Made by a program: the position numbers and the translations under genes. A DNA stretch of 64,000 bases from Pseudomonadota bacterium (GTDB lineage Bacteria > Pseudomonadota > Gammaproteobacteria > Pseudomonadales > Moraxellaceae). Positions 26,100 to 35,790 of this stretch are shown here, piece by piece. Position 1 is the first letter of the stretch; the number at the start of each line of letters is the position of its first letter. A model generated the notes under the pieces. It was given only the letters and a program-made list of their open reading frames with translations. It had not been told where the DNA came from and made no database searches. The stretch is from NCBI GenBank assembly GCA_023393635.1, contig JAEWKT010000018.1:6567-70566 (forward strand), written 5' to 3'.

Positions 26100-28316
26100 T
26101 TAATACCAGCCAAACATCTTAAAGATATAAGGCGTAAAGGTCACCACCATCAGTGCAGGGAACAACACAATAATCGGCAGTAACCAGCGCTCATAACGAT
26201 AATAGAAGTTGGTGTACTTGGCTTTGGCTTCGGCATCGGCTGCCATCACCTCCTCATCTCCCACTGAGAGCCTCGTCAGCAAATGGTTGAGCGCAACAGG
26301 CGGTGTCACATAACCCAGCTCAAAGGCCACCAGACAGATCATCCAGAAGTGAATCGCATTAATGCCATTGGCATAAGCCACGGGTGCAATGGAAGCCGCT
26401 ACTAAAATCACTGCACCAAACGGATCGGTAGTCATACCAATCGCGGCCAGCAACAAGGCAATAAATAATAAAGAAATATAAATATTGTCCAGATGCGTTG
26501 GTAATAAATGCACGATCTCAGTTTTTTCTATCAGGCCACCGACACTGGCTGACAATGCCATCAGGATAATTAGCGCACCAATATGCCCAACCGTTTCTGA
26601 GGTTGCAAAGCGAATGGCTGCCTCAAAACTGGAACGACGCTCAACCCCATGCGAGTCATGACTGCGCAAGTACGGCGAGTCTTTTTGATGTTCCTGAATC
26701 ATTTTTTCATGATCATCAGCGGTTTGACCATACGCCATTGCTCTTGATTCTGGCTCACGGCGCACTTTGTCAAAAAACACCACAGCCAATAAGATCAATG
26801 GCAAAATCATCGGCGCAGTAAATTCGTTCATTTCAGTATTGAGTGCATACTTATAGAACAGCACGACCAGCGCGGTAATAATCACATAAGGCACCACTGG
26901 GCCTAATGCGCGCATCATGCCTGGTAAAGCAATCTTGGGTGAATTGATACGGAACTTGGAATCTGCAAAAAATAACGATACGGCCAGGAATAAGAAAGAA
27001 ATAAACCAGAAGACGTAAATGCCATGATTAAACAGCTCATCAGAGGTCACATGCTTGCTATCCAGCATGGCAATCAATACCACCAGCAAACAGGGACGGA
27101 TCACCATACCTAAGGTGCCAGACATGGCAGACACAGCCAGTGCATACTGACGACGCGCACCAGAGTTCCACACTTCCTTGTAAATCAGCGCACCTGCCGC
27201 CACAACAAAAATACCCGATGCGCCCGTATAAGCAGTGGGAATAGCCGCCGCAATCAGGATTAGCCAGGTTAGGGTCTCAGGCGAGAAGTTCCACGGACGC
27301 AAAATATTGAGGAATAAATCCATCACACGGGTTTGAGTCAGTAGCATCCCCACCCAGATAAACAGACCCAGCGCCAGGAAAATGGCCACATAATCGGTGA
27401 GCAAACCTAAGTAAATGGCCTGTCCAACCGAATAATCCATAAAGAAAATAAAGGCAATACCAGTAATAATGGCCATCCACGCATACAGCGGCACGGACAA
27501 TAAGGCCAGACCAAAACTGCCACCTTCCTGCTTGGGAGTTTGTGGTTTAATCAGGCGATAAATACTGATTAAAGTCGTGAGTACAAATAGTGTTGCCCAC
27601 AAGTAGTTAATAGCAATTGCCTTAGGCTCAACCATTACCCCAGAGTGCGCCAGAGACAAAATATAACTAATGGTTGAGTACGACAGCAAACCATTACCCA
27701 CAGCCATGGCAGCATCATGTACCAAATAGTCTTTCCTGGTCACTGCAGGACGTAAACCAATGTGATGCTTATTTAAGGTTGCGGTAAGGGCAGCAATGGC
27801 CACCATAATTACCAGGAATAAGGTTCGGTTCTCAGTACCAAAATGGAAAATGGCAAAGAAGCCCGTTTCAATGTTACGGAATACTTTTACACTGGGGTGG
27901 CTATCAACATAGCTTTGCGTGTTTTCATAAAATTGATGTTTTTCTTCACACACTGCCTGGGCAGCCAGCAAGGACTGACGAACCTCTTGCGGGTCTTGTG
28001 GCCCAAACAGGTCAGCAAATGGGTCATCGCTTGCTTTGGCAGAAGCCATTTGTTGCTGCACTTGAGCATCAATATCGGGATGTCGCTCGCAGCTTGGTGC
28101 CACGGCTTGGGCACGCAGGAAGGAATATTGAACACCTGTGGCTGGATCCCCGTACAATTTCTCGCCTACGCGCAGCAACTGACCGTGAATCATTTCGCCA
28201 GTGCCAATAATCAGCGTCAAAATGAGGATTAAAAAAACAGGAAGGGTCGAAAACCATTCCGACCATGTACGATTCAAAAAGCCAGATTTGGCTTCTGGCG
28301 TAGGATTGGTTTGCAT
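26100..28316 (-). CDS. fused TRAP transporter small/large permease (DctQM-like)
   Basis: Secondary transporter of the TRAP type, 738 residues, with a DctQ-like N-terminal part fused to a DctM-like C-terminal part. The DctM half shows 'PTAYTGASGIFVVAAGALIY', 'GTLGMVIRPCLLVVLIAML' and 'GMTTDPFGAVILVAASIAP', then 'FELGYVTPPVALNHLL', typical of large permeases. Between the first and second helices lies a hydrophilic insert of about 110 residues (roughly residues 50-160) with two Cys, probably periplasmic, unusual for a DctQ domain. No DctP binding-protein gene is adjacent. The large lipoprotein and rhombosortase upstream are on the same strand. Substrate unknown; it may be dicarboxylate-like. Confidence 0.85.
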   Translation of the reverse strand: MQTNPTPEAKSGFLNRTWSEWFSTLPVFLILILTLIIGTGEMIHGQLLRVGEKLYGDPATGVQYSFLRAQAVAPSCERHPDIDAQVQQQMASAKASDDPFADLFGPQDPQEVRQSLLAAQAVCEEKHQFYENTQSYVDSHPSVKVFRNIETGFFAIFHFGTENRTLFLVIMVAIAALTATLNKHHIGLRPAVTRKDYLVHDAAMAVGNGLLSYSTISYILSLAHSGVMVEPKAIAINYLWATLFVLTTLISIYRLIKPQTPKQEGGSFGLALLSVPLYAWMAIITGIAFIFFMDYSVGQAIYLGLLTDYVAIFLALGLFIWVGMLLTQTRVMDLFLNILRPWNFSPETLTWLILIAAAIPTAYTGASGIFVVAAGALIYKEVWNSGARRQYALAVSAMSGTLGMVIRPCLLVVLIAMLDSKHVTSDELFNHGIYVFWFISFLFLAVSLFFADSKFRINSPKIALPGMMRALGPVVPYVIITALVVLFYKYALNTEMNEFTAPMILPLILLAVVFFDKVRREPESRAMAYGQTADDHEKMIQEHQKDSPYLRSHDSHGVERRSSFEAAIRFATSETVGHIGALIILMALSASVGGLIEKTEIVHLLPTHLDNIYISLLFIALLLAAIGMTTDPFGAVILVAASIAPVAYANGINAIHFWMICLVAFELGYVTPPVALNHLLTRLSVGDEEVMAADAEAKAKYTNFYYRYERWLLPIIVLFPALMVVTFTPYIFKMFGWY

Positions 28317-28573
28317 AGGCGTGCTGCCCTTTTATTGTCCGTCAAACTTACGAGAGTTGTCCCTCTCACCCTCACAGCTGCATCACAAGCTGCTACATGT
28401 CTCTTTGTACGACAAGAATCATACCTGATACATAATTTGTCGTTATAATGCAACATTTCTGTCATATCAGACTATGACATATCTAACATTATTAAAAAAA
28501 TATTTGATCAATTTGGTTAAATACTCTCAACTTTAACGCTTAAGTGAGTGGTTTGTACCTATTACTTGGCACG

Positions 28574-29242
28574 CTAAGCCGTTTTATGCCTGCTGTCATA
28601 AAATTTAAACCAGATATACTGTAGGCTAGTATATAGCACGCCTACCACCACACCAATCTGATGCGCTTCAATTAAAACAGGTGCCTGAATTAACCGTTCG
28701 GTATCAGTGTGCCCCACTTTTTTTTCTATCAATACTTTAATGACCACCGCCAATAATAATAAAGTGGCAAATTTTCGCTCATTCAAATAATGGGTAGTAC
28801 CTGTGTTCTTCAGCGTTTCTTGCGGTAAATTAAACAACAAACTGGTTAAGGCTGCCCATACATATAAGCCATGCAATACCCCAGAAAAGCCAGCATAAGC
28901 ATAGACATGCGGATAAAACCAATATAAACCGATGCTTAGCAGGGGCGATAAAATTATAATTGCCCACCCTAAATTAGCGCGGCTCATGTGCGGAATAATA
29001 AAAGGCAGACAGGCGAGAGCCAAAATATTTAAACCATAATGCCGCCACCCTACATGCACCCACTGCGCTGTCCACCAACGCCAAGGCTCAGACCACATCA
29101 AATCACGCTGATAAATAAATACTGGCATCGCAAGCTGCAAAAATGCAAACAATATGGCACAGCCAATAATTAACCACATTACAGCAGGGATTGGCCTGAA
29201 ATTCAAAACATTGCTCAACTCGTTTAACGATGGGTCAGACAA
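28574..29242 (-). CDS. rrtA: rhombosortase-like intramembrane serine protease
   Basis: Rhomboid-family membrane protease, 222 residues with about six helices. The catalytic pair is visible: Ser in 'AGFSGVLHGLYVWA' and His in 'IEAHQIGVVVGV', and the N-terminal 'WRWWTAQWVHVGWRHYGLN' matches rhombosortases, which process proteins with a GlyGly-CTERM tail. No such substrate is seen in this window. The start appears to be TTG at 29242; the next Met is residue 22. The ribosome site lies in the arm of the preceding terminator hairpin. Confidence 0.8.
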   Translation of the reverse strand: MSDPSLNELSNVLNFRPIPAVMWLIIGCAILFAFLQLAMPVFIYQRDLMWSEPWRWWTAQWVHVGWRHYGLNILALACLPFIIPHMSRANLGWAIIILSPLLSIGLYWFYPHVYAYAGFSGVLHGLYVWAALTSLLFNLPQETLKNTGTTHYLNERKFATLLLLAVVIKVLIEKKVGHTDTERLIQAPVLIEAHQIGVVVGVLYTSLQYIWFKFYDSRHKTA

Positions 29243-29273
29243 AAAAACCGCCTCATGAATATAGGCGGTTTTT
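29241..29273 (-). terminator. intrinsic terminator between the lipoprotein and rhombosortase genes
   Basis: On the minus strand a stem AAAAACCGCC/GGCGGTTTTT (29243-29252, 29264-29273) with an 11-nt loop runs into seven T at 29241-29247. The TTG start of the next gene begins at its last base, so the hairpin covers that gene's GAGGCGG ribosome site. Confidence 0.85.
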
Positions 29274-29287
29274 GTTGAATAATTGAC

Positions 29288-30448
29288 TTACTCAGCAGGC
29301 TCAGCGTCGATTTCCTCACCCGCTGGTTCTACAACAGGCGCAGCATCAGCATCACTATCAGTATTATTAGGGATATCGGCATCTGTTCCATTGCCATCAT
29401 CGACCACATCATCTAGCAAACCATCTAAGGACAAGCCAGAATCATCCACAGCTGATTCGTCCCAGAAATGGTTAAAGCCATCTTCTGGTGTACGAATGCC
29501 TGTGTTTTCTGTCCAGTAACGATCCGAGGCATTTTGAATCATTTGACGGGCAATGGCATCCACCAGACGATACTCCTGATTCACAGGCTTACCTTCAGCA
29601 ATTGAACTTCCATAAGTGCGTAAGGCATCACGGATTTTAGCCTCATCACCCGTTGCCTGTGCCGCAATGACATACAATGCATGTGGCAAACGAACACCTT
29701 CACGTTCACCAATGGCAGCTGAGTCTTTCATGACTTGCCATGGATCAGGCTTGCCTTCATCGGCACCAGGTAACAACGTCCAAATTGCGGCACGTACTGC
29801 ATTTGGTGCACCCCAGAATTGCTCGTTGTTCAGGCAGGTCATGCCGCGCTCAACCACCGCTGCAATATCTTTTGGCACATTTACTGTACCGCCTGAGTTA
29901 ATATCATTGGTTACTGCCTGTAAGCCGCTTAATAAGCCCATCAGATAAATGGTTTTATTTAAGTCAGTTTTTAGGCTTGGGCATTCTTCGCCCAATTTGA
30001 CTTTATACTTGGTTTGAAAATGCTCAGCGAAAAGCAAATAAGAGGCATATTGACGACGTGCCGCAGTTTCTGCCCAGCGTTTTTGCTCAATACGCGCATC
30101 TTTTGCTTCGTCAATTCGATTGGCTTTGGCGGCACGCATGTAACGCAGCTCAGCATCCAGCGCATTGTTTTCTGCGCAAATCCCAGCTGAGGTATACAGC
30201 AGTACTCCCATTTTGGCAGGGTCCGCACCCATGGCTTTGGTAGCCATCACTAAAGGCGTGGTGGCATTACCGCTGGCGCACGCCATGTCGGCATCATCCA
30301 TGGCAATAATCGGTGGAACAATATGTCTTTCGGCAAAGCCCAGAGCTACATTGGCCCCGCCTTTAATCACCTGCGAGCAACCAGAGAGTAAAAAAGCTGC
30401 GGTTGCAACTGTCACCATACCTTGGCGAATTCTACGGGCTGTAGACAT
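29288..30448 (-). CDS. large predicted lipoprotein, possibly TRAP-associated (TatT-like)
   Basis: Lipoprotein of 386 residues: signal peptide with lipobox Leu-Ser-Gly-Cys ('LLSGCSQVIKGG'), then a helical domain with repeated Ala/Leu-rich pairs and several Cys ('DMACASG', 'AGICAENN', 'EECPSLK', 'MTCLNNEQ'). The last ~60 residues are very acidic (many Asp, Glu). The helical pattern and proximity to a TRAP permease recall the TatT lipoproteins that partner some TRAP systems, but I cannot confirm the family. Between it and the permease lies the rhombosortase gene, each with separate transcription signals. Confidence 0.6.
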   Translation of the reverse strand: MSTARRIRQGMVTVATAAFLLSGCSQVIKGGANVALGFAERHIVPPIIAMDDADMACASGNATTPLVMATKAMGADPAKMGVLLYTSAGICAENNALDAELRYMRAAKANRIDEAKDARIEQKRWAETAARRQYASYLLFAEHFQTKYKVKLGEECPSLKTDLNKTIYLMGLLSGLQAVTNDINSGGTVNVPKDIAAVVERGMTCLNNEQFWGAPNAVRAAIWTLLPGADEGKPDPWQVMKDSAAIGEREGVRLPHALYVIAAQATGDEAKIRDALRTYGSSIAEGKPVNQEYRLVDAIARQMIQNASDRYWTENTGIRTPEDGFNHFWDESAVDDSGLSLDGLLDDVVDDGNGTDADIPNNTDSDADAAPVVEPAGEEIDAEPAE

Positions 30449-30545
30449 TTAGACGATCCTCAATCTTGTTTTTGTCCTAATCACGTGCGAAAGATAGCAC
30501 GAAGATTAAGCAATATACAATTATATTGATCAGTTAGACATGAAT

Positions 30546-30573
30546 AAAAAAAAGCCCACCGAAGTGAGCTTTT
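30546..30573 (-). terminator. intrinsic terminator of pnp
   Basis: Stem AAAAGCCCAC/GTGAGCTTTT (30550-30559, 30564-30573) with one mismatch and a 4-nt loop; on the minus strand it ends in eight T. Confidence 0.8.
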
Positions 30574-30590
30574 AATTTGCCAGCAAAGAA

Positions 30591-32684
30591 TTAACCTTGT
30601 GGAATATCTTTCATGGACAATTTAATACGACCACGTTGATCCACATCTTGCACCTGAACCTGAACTTTTTGGCCTTCGGTCAGTACATCAGCCACGTTGG
30701 CAATGCGCTCGTTAGAGATTTGTGAAATATGCAACAAGCCATCAGTACCTGGCAAAATATTGACAAATGCACCAAATTCTACAATACGCACCACAGTACC
30801 TGTATACACCGTACCTGGCTCAACTTCAGCAGTTAAGGCCTGAATTTTGGCAATGGCTGCTTGCGTTGCGGCTTTAGATTCACCAAATACGCGTACGGTA
30901 CCATTGTCTTCAATATCAATAGATGCGCCAGTTTCTTCAGTTAAGGCACGAATAGTCGCACCGCCTTTACCAATCACATCGCGGATCTTGTCTGGATTAA
31001 TTTGAACCACACCATAGGTTGGTGCGTGCATATTAATTTCTGGGCGCGCGTTAGAAATCACCTGATTCATGGCATTTAAGATATGAATACGGCCAGAATA
31101 AGCTTGATTTAAAGCCGCTTCCATGATTTCTTCGGTGATCCCTTCAATCTTGATATCCATTTGCAGTGCGGTAATACCATTGGCAGAACCAGCCACTTTA
31201 AAGTCCATATCGCCTAAGTGATCTTCATCACCCAGAATATCGGACAAGACTGCATAACGCTCGCCCTCTTTAACCAGACCCATGGCAATACCAGCAACTG
31301 GTGCTTTTAGTGGTACACCTGCATCCATAAGGGCAAGGCTGGCACCACAAACTGATGCCATAGAAGAAGAACCATTGGACTCGGTAATATCAGACACAAT
31401 ACGAATCACATATGGGAAGCGGTCACTTGGTGGTAATACGGCTTGTACACCACGACGCGCCAAACGGCCATGGCCAATTTCGCGGCGTTTCGGGCCAGAT
31501 TCACGGCCAGTTTCGCCCACAGAATAAGCAGGGAAATTATAATGCAGCATGAAGTTATCGGTTTTAGTACCAGCCAGGGTATCTACCATCAGCGCATCAC
31601 GGGTATTACCCAAAGTGGCAGTCACCAGGGCTTGTGTTTCACCACGGGTAAACAGTGCAGAACCGTGGGTGCGAGGTAATACCCCAACTTGAATATCCAG
31701 ACCACGAACAGTCTTGGTATCACGGCCATCAATACGTGGCTTGCCCGATAAAATATTGTCACGCACAGTGCGGTATTTTAAATCTTCAAACAGATTGGCT
31801 ACTTCATCGCTTAAGCCGTCTTCAGAACCTTCTGGTGCAAATTCAGTCAATGCAGCTTGCTTGATGGCATCCAGTGCAGCATAACGTTCCTGCTTAACTG
31901 TTAAGGTATACGCTTCAGACACTTGTGCTTCAAAACGGGCTTTTAACTTGTCCTGAAGTTCAGTATTTACCGCTGGTGCAGTCCATTCACTGGCTTTAGC
32001 ACCAACCATCGCGGCAAATTCTTTAATCGCAGCAACGGCTACCTGCATTTCGTCATGACCAAACAATACTGCACCCAGCATTTGGTCTTCAGATAATTCT
32101 TTGGCCTCAGATTCAACCATCAATACCGCTTGGTCAGTACCAGCAACCACTAAGTCCAGCTCACTTTCCTGAATCTGGGCAATTGTTGGGTTTAAAATGT
32201 ATTCACCATTAATAAAACCAACACGTGCAGCAGCAATTGGCCCTTTAAACGGGGTGCCAGAAATGGCTAACGCGGCTGAAGTTCCTAAAATGGCTGCAAT
32301 ATCGGCATGCATGGTTTTGTCAGAAGACACCACAGAGGCAGTCACCTGAATTTCGTTGTAATAGCCTTCTGGGAATAATGGACGAATTGGACGGTCAATT
32401 AAGCGTGAAATTAAAGTTTCAGCTTCACTTGCACGGCCTTCGCGTTTGCCATAACCACCAGGAATACGGCCAGCCGCATATTGTTTTTCCTGATAATTAA
32501 CAGTTAACGGGAAAAAATCCTGACCTGCTTTTGCATTTGGCTGAGCAACCACGGCAACCAGTACACTCACGCCACCCATGGTGACAAATACGGTGTTGGC
32601 CTGACGCGCAATACGACCAGTTTCTAGCACAACAGTGTGTTGGCCATACTGGAATTCTTTACGGATAATATTAAACATAGACAT
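30591..32684 (-). CDS. pnp: polyribonucleotide nucleotidyltransferase (PNPase)
   Basis: Phosphorolytic 3'-5' exoribonuclease of the RNA degradosome, 697 residues. Two RNase PH domains are visible ('RIPGGYGKREGRASEAETL' and 'RREIGHGRLARRGVQAVLP'), then a KH domain ('IRDVIGKGGATIRALTEETG') and an S1 domain ('YTGTVVRIVEFGAFVNILPG'). The first ATG (32684) has AAGGA about 10 nt upstream; a second Met is two codons on. It lies downstream of rpsO, the usual order; in E. coli the leader is cut by RNase III and PNPase controls itself. Confidence 0.97.
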   Translation of the reverse strand: MSMFNIIRKEFQYGQHTVVLETGRIARQANTVFVTMGGVSVLVAVVAQPNAKAGQDFFPLTVNYQEKQYAAGRIPGGYGKREGRASEAETLISRLIDRPIRPLFPEGYYNEIQVTASVVSSDKTMHADIAAILGTSAALAISGTPFKGPIAAARVGFINGEYILNPTIAQIQESELDLVVAGTDQAVLMVESEAKELSEDQMLGAVLFGHDEMQVAVAAIKEFAAMVGAKASEWTAPAVNTELQDKLKARFEAQVSEAYTLTVKQERYAALDAIKQAALTEFAPEGSEDGLSDEVANLFEDLKYRTVRDNILSGKPRIDGRDTKTVRGLDIQVGVLPRTHGSALFTRGETQALVTATLGNTRDALMVDTLAGTKTDNFMLHYNFPAYSVGETGRESGPKRREIGHGRLARRGVQAVLPPSDRFPYVIRIVSDITESNGSSSMASVCGASLALMDAGVPLKAPVAGIAMGLVKEGERYAVLSDILGDEDHLGDMDFKVAGSANGITALQMDIKIEGITEEIMEAALNQAYSGRIHILNAMNQVISNARPEINMHAPTYGVVQINPDKIRDVIGKGGATIRALTEETGASIDIEDNGTVRVFGESKAATQAAIAKIQALTAEVEPGTVYTGTVVRIVEFGAFVNILPGTDGLLHISQISNERIANVADVLTEGQKVQVQVQDVDQRGRIKLSMKDIPQG

Positions 32685-32948
32685 CTATAATTTTTCCTTC
32701 AATACATTTTTGGTGGCGCAAGGCCCCTAACGACTGTTATTTAAATATTTAATGAGTTCATTATTTAATTGTTAATAACGAGCAAATAACACGCGTTAGA
32801 AGCCGCTTCACGCCATACATTTAACATACGAAGAAAGAGCGAATCATCGCCCCTTCTCCATGACTAAAGACTGATTAAGCCTCTAGAGCTTACAAATAGT
32901 CCAGACCAACTGCATAAGCAGCCAGACAATTTGCGAGTAAGCCTTGTC

Positions 32949-33218
32949 TTAACGACGTAGGCCAAGCGCCCCAATCAGCGTTTGATAGCGGTTGCTGTCT
33001 TTGCCTTTGAGGTAATCAAGCAATTTACGACGTTGGTTAACCATACGGATCAAACCACGACGGCTATGATGATCATGCTTGTGCGCTTTAAAATGCGATT
33101 GCAAGTCATTGATTTGTGCAGATAATAAAGCCACTTGAACTTCTGGTGAACCAGTGTCATTTTCAGCGCGAGCAAATTTTGCAATGATATCAGCGCGGTC
33201 AGCGTTGCTTAAAGCCAT
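32949..33218 (-). CDS. rpsO: 30S ribosomal protein S15
   Basis: S15 binds 16S rRNA early in 30S assembly and in E. coli represses its own mRNA. The 89-residue protein has the diagnostic 'DTGSPEVQVALLSAQINDLQ', 'HKHDHHSRRGLIRMVNQRRK' and 'LLDYLKGKDSNRYQTLIGAL'. GGAGA precedes the ATG. pnp follows after 264 nt of AT-rich spacer without a clear terminator. Confidence 0.97.
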   Translation of the reverse strand: MALSNADRADIIAKFARAENDTGSPEVQVALLSAQINDLQSHFKAHKHDHHSRRGLIRMVNQRRKLLDYLKGKDSNRYQTLIGALGLRR

Positions 33219-33465
33219 GAGAATCTCCGAGATGCTTTAATAAAGATGCGATAAATGTCATAGAGCGATCACTTGTTAATTAATCACGTTACTTAACAGG
33301 ATGAGCGTCTACGAATGCCGTGCATCACTACAGCAGTGCCGTATTTTAAGTGAATTGCAGCCTGATTGCAAAATAGTTTTATTACTTTGGCAGTTTGGAC
33401 ACTGACTTTTTGTTTGTCCCGTTGCACACTGGCTTTATTATTCGATCATGAGTTGATATACAGCC

Positions 33466-34767
33466 GTGAAATTACTGTCCACCAATACCTGCAAAACTCC
33501 CAAAGACTTAAGTTTAATTACCACTACAAGCCATGAACAAGTGGCAGAACTTGGTGGCATGACCACAGCGCAAGTACAAAAAATATGGCGCAGCGTAGAG
33601 CAGTTTTATCATACGGGCAACAGCCCTATGGTGTCTTTATGCGTTCGTCGCCAAGGGCACATTGTATTAAATCGGGCGATTGGTCATGCCCGTGGTAATG
33701 CGCCTGGTCACACTGATCGCAACCAGATTGCACTGGCGCAGCCTGAAACGCCAGTATGCCTGTTTTCTGCCTCAAAGCTAATCACGGCAATGCTGGTTCA
33801 TTTATTAGATGAACAAGGTGTGATTAATTTGCTGGATCCAGTCAGCCATTATATTCCTGAATATGGCGTGAATGGTAAGCGACGTGCGACCCTATTTCAT
33901 TTATTGTCGCACCGTGGTGGTATTCCAAAAGTGGAGGGTGACGTCACACCTGAATTGTTATTTGACCGACCTGAAATATTACGTCGTTTATATGCTGCTG
34001 CGCCAGTTTCTGCATCAGGTACACGCCTGGCTTATCATGCAGTCACTGCAGGCTATATATTGGGTGAAGTCATTGAGCGTGTCACGGGCACTGATCTTAG
34101 AAGTTACTTACATGAAGTGGTTGAAAAACCAATGGGTATGGAGTATTTCAATTACGGTTTAAAGCCAGAATTTCGTGACCAGGTCGCCATGAACTATGCC
34201 ACAGGTTTACATCCAGGTCTGGGCACTGACAAATATTTAAACCATGTACTGGGCGGTGGCCTGCAAATGGCAGTAGATATCACCAACGACACGCGCTTTA
34301 TGGACACCATTTGTCCTGCTGGGAATATTTATACCAGTGCTGAGCAAGCAGGACGCTTTTTTGAGATGCTACTCAGCGGCGGACAATATCAAGATAAGCA
34401 AATTTTTAGTCCAGAAACGGTATTTAGGGCCACTATTCCAACTTCTGGGATTACCATTGATCGCTCACTGCTTGCACCGATGCGCTATGCACTTGGCCCC
34501 ATGCTGGGCAGTAATCCTATAGGGTTGTTTGGCCCCATGTCTGGTCAGGCCTTTGGACATATTGGTTTTTCTAATATTTTTTGCTGGGCTGATCCTGCGC
34601 GCGATATTAGTGTGTCGTTGCTCACCACAGGGAAAGCCGTCTTAGGCACCCATTTACCTGCACTCGGCAATATTCTTTATCAAATTTCCACGCAATGCAA
34701 AACTATTCCCAAAACGCAAAGACGTTCATTGTTTGGTACTGGCAGTACGGAAAATAATCAGGTTTAG
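33466..34767 (+). CDS. beta-lactamase-fold serine hydrolase/esterase
   Basis: Class C beta-lactamase-like hydrolase (often annotated EstB or family VIII esterase), 433 residues. The nucleophile motif SxxK is 'SASK' in 'VCLFSASKLITAMLVHLLDE'. The second motif is Tyr-His-Ala ('RLAYHAVTAGYILGEV') instead of the Tyr-x-Asn of true class C enzymes, and the third is 'GHIGFSN'. No signal peptide is evident, so it is likely cytoplasmic and probably an esterase, not a resistance enzyme. The start is GTG at 33466; the next Met is residue 33. A terminator lies about 130 nt downstream. Confidence 0.82.
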   Translation: MKLLSTNTCKTPKDLSLITTTSHEQVAELGGMTTAQVQKIWRSVEQFYHTGNSPMVSLCVRRQGHIVLNRAIGHARGNAPGHTDRNQIALAQPETPVCLFSASKLITAMLVHLLDEQGVINLLDPVSHYIPEYGVNGKRRATLFHLLSHRGGIPKVEGDVTPELLFDRPEILRRLYAAAPVSASGTRLAYHAVTAGYILGEVIERVTGTDLRSYLHEVVEKPMGMEYFNYGLKPEFRDQVAMNYATGLHPGLGTDKYLNHVLGGGLQMAVDITNDTRFMDTICPAGNIYTSAEQAGRFFEMLLSGGQYQDKQIFSPETVFRATIPTSGITIDRSLLAPMRYALGPMLGSNPIGLFGPMSGQAFGHIGFSNIFCWADPARDISVSLLTTGKAVLGTHLPALGNILYQISTQCKTIPKTQRRSLFGTGSTENNQV

Positions 34768-34894
34768 TCAGATTTAGTGATACCACTTTAATAATAGGCT
34801 GCTTGTACTTATATAACCATCTCTTGCGCTTTGCTCATGGTTAAAAAAGAGACTTAAAGAGCTATCCAGTACTGAGGCAAGAAGTCTAATTAAT

Positions 34895-34932
34895 AAGGCA
34901 CAGTAAGTATTTCGTACTGCGCCTTATTTTTA
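34895..34932 (+). terminator. intrinsic terminator
   Basis: Stem AAGGCACAGTA/TACTGCGCCTT (34895-34905, 34915-34925) with one mismatch and a 9-nt loop, then ATTTTTA. It serves the hydrolase gene ending at 34767. Confidence 0.7.
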
Positions 34933-35014
34933 CTGTGTATTGACTCTAACTCATTAACTGGCGCAGTTTTGGTGAGCTACCAGTTGATTTAGAGTCGTGT
35001 TATTTAGCGTGATA

Positions 35015-35551
35015 TTATTTAGAATCGTGCCGAATTAAGTACTCATCAATGGCCTGTGCAAATGCTGAGATGTCGTCAGGCTTACGGCTAGTGATTAAAT
35101 TGCTATCATGAACCACGGGCTCATCCTGATAATATGCACCTGCATTATTTAAATCATCTTTTAAGCTGTGGTAAGCAGTCATATTTTTGCCTTTCACCAC
35201 CTCGCTTGAAATGAGTAACCAAGGGGCGTGGCAAATGGCAGCCACCAGTTTATCAGCCGCCAAAAAATCTTTGACCAGTTGTTGGGCTTGTGGATTAACC
35301 CGTAATTTATCTGCATTGACGGTGCCACCAGGTAATATCAGCGCATCATAATCGCCTGCTTTGGCATCTTTTAATAATAAATCTGCTTGAAAATGATCTT
35401 TTTTATTCACATCACTTTCCATGCCTTGCAGGCTTAATTGCTCTGTGGCAATGAGCACCGTTTGATGGCCATATTCTTCTAAAGTATCGCGTGTTTCTGT
35501 CAGCTCAACTTGCTCAAAATAATTGTCTACTAAAAATGCCAGCTTGGTCAT
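35015..35551 (-). CDS. DJ-1/PfpI-family protein (glyoxalase/deglycase or protease-like)
   Basis: Single-domain class I glutamine amidotransferase-like protein, 178 residues, related to YhbO/PfpI. The nucleophile Cys is in 'VAAICHAPWLLIS', with 'GDYDALILPGGTVNADKLR' and 'VVHDSNLITSRKPDDISAF' also conserved. Members protect against glyoxal damage and stress; which reaction this one performs cannot be told. It is a lone gene with spacers on both sides. Confidence 0.88.
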   Translation of the reverse strand: MTKLAFLVDNYFEQVELTETRDTLEEYGHQTVLIATEQLSLQGMESDVNKKDHFQADLLLKDAKAGDYDALILPGGTVNADKLRVNPQAQQLVKDFLAADKLVAAICHAPWLLISSEVVKGKNMTAYHSLKDDLNNAGAYYQDEPVVHDSNLITSRKPDDISAFAQAIDEYLIRHDSK

Positions 35552-35790
35552 GTGATTACTCCGTATTTTTAATTACCCTTAACTTAACCTACCCTAGCAA
35601 GACTACTTTTAAATTGGCGTTGCGAGTTTGTTTCGTTAAGTAATTAAGCCATGAGATGACGTGAGCATTCATGACTGTTTAATCTACATGACCGTGATGG
35701 CTATAAAATGCTTATTGTCGACTTTTATCACCTATATTAGTGATTTATTCATGCGTTTGAGTTTGCGCTTTTAACGGCCTGGCTTGCATA

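Noticed and set aside
32685..32948. Terminator or RNase III site between rpsO and pnp
   Set aside because: Only imperfect AT-rich inverted repeats are visible; an RNase III site is expected from E. coli but cannot be shown.
33466..34767. Call of a beta-lactamase resistance gene
   Set aside because: The second motif is Tyr-His-Ala and no signal peptide is evident, so an esterase-like hydrolase is more likely.
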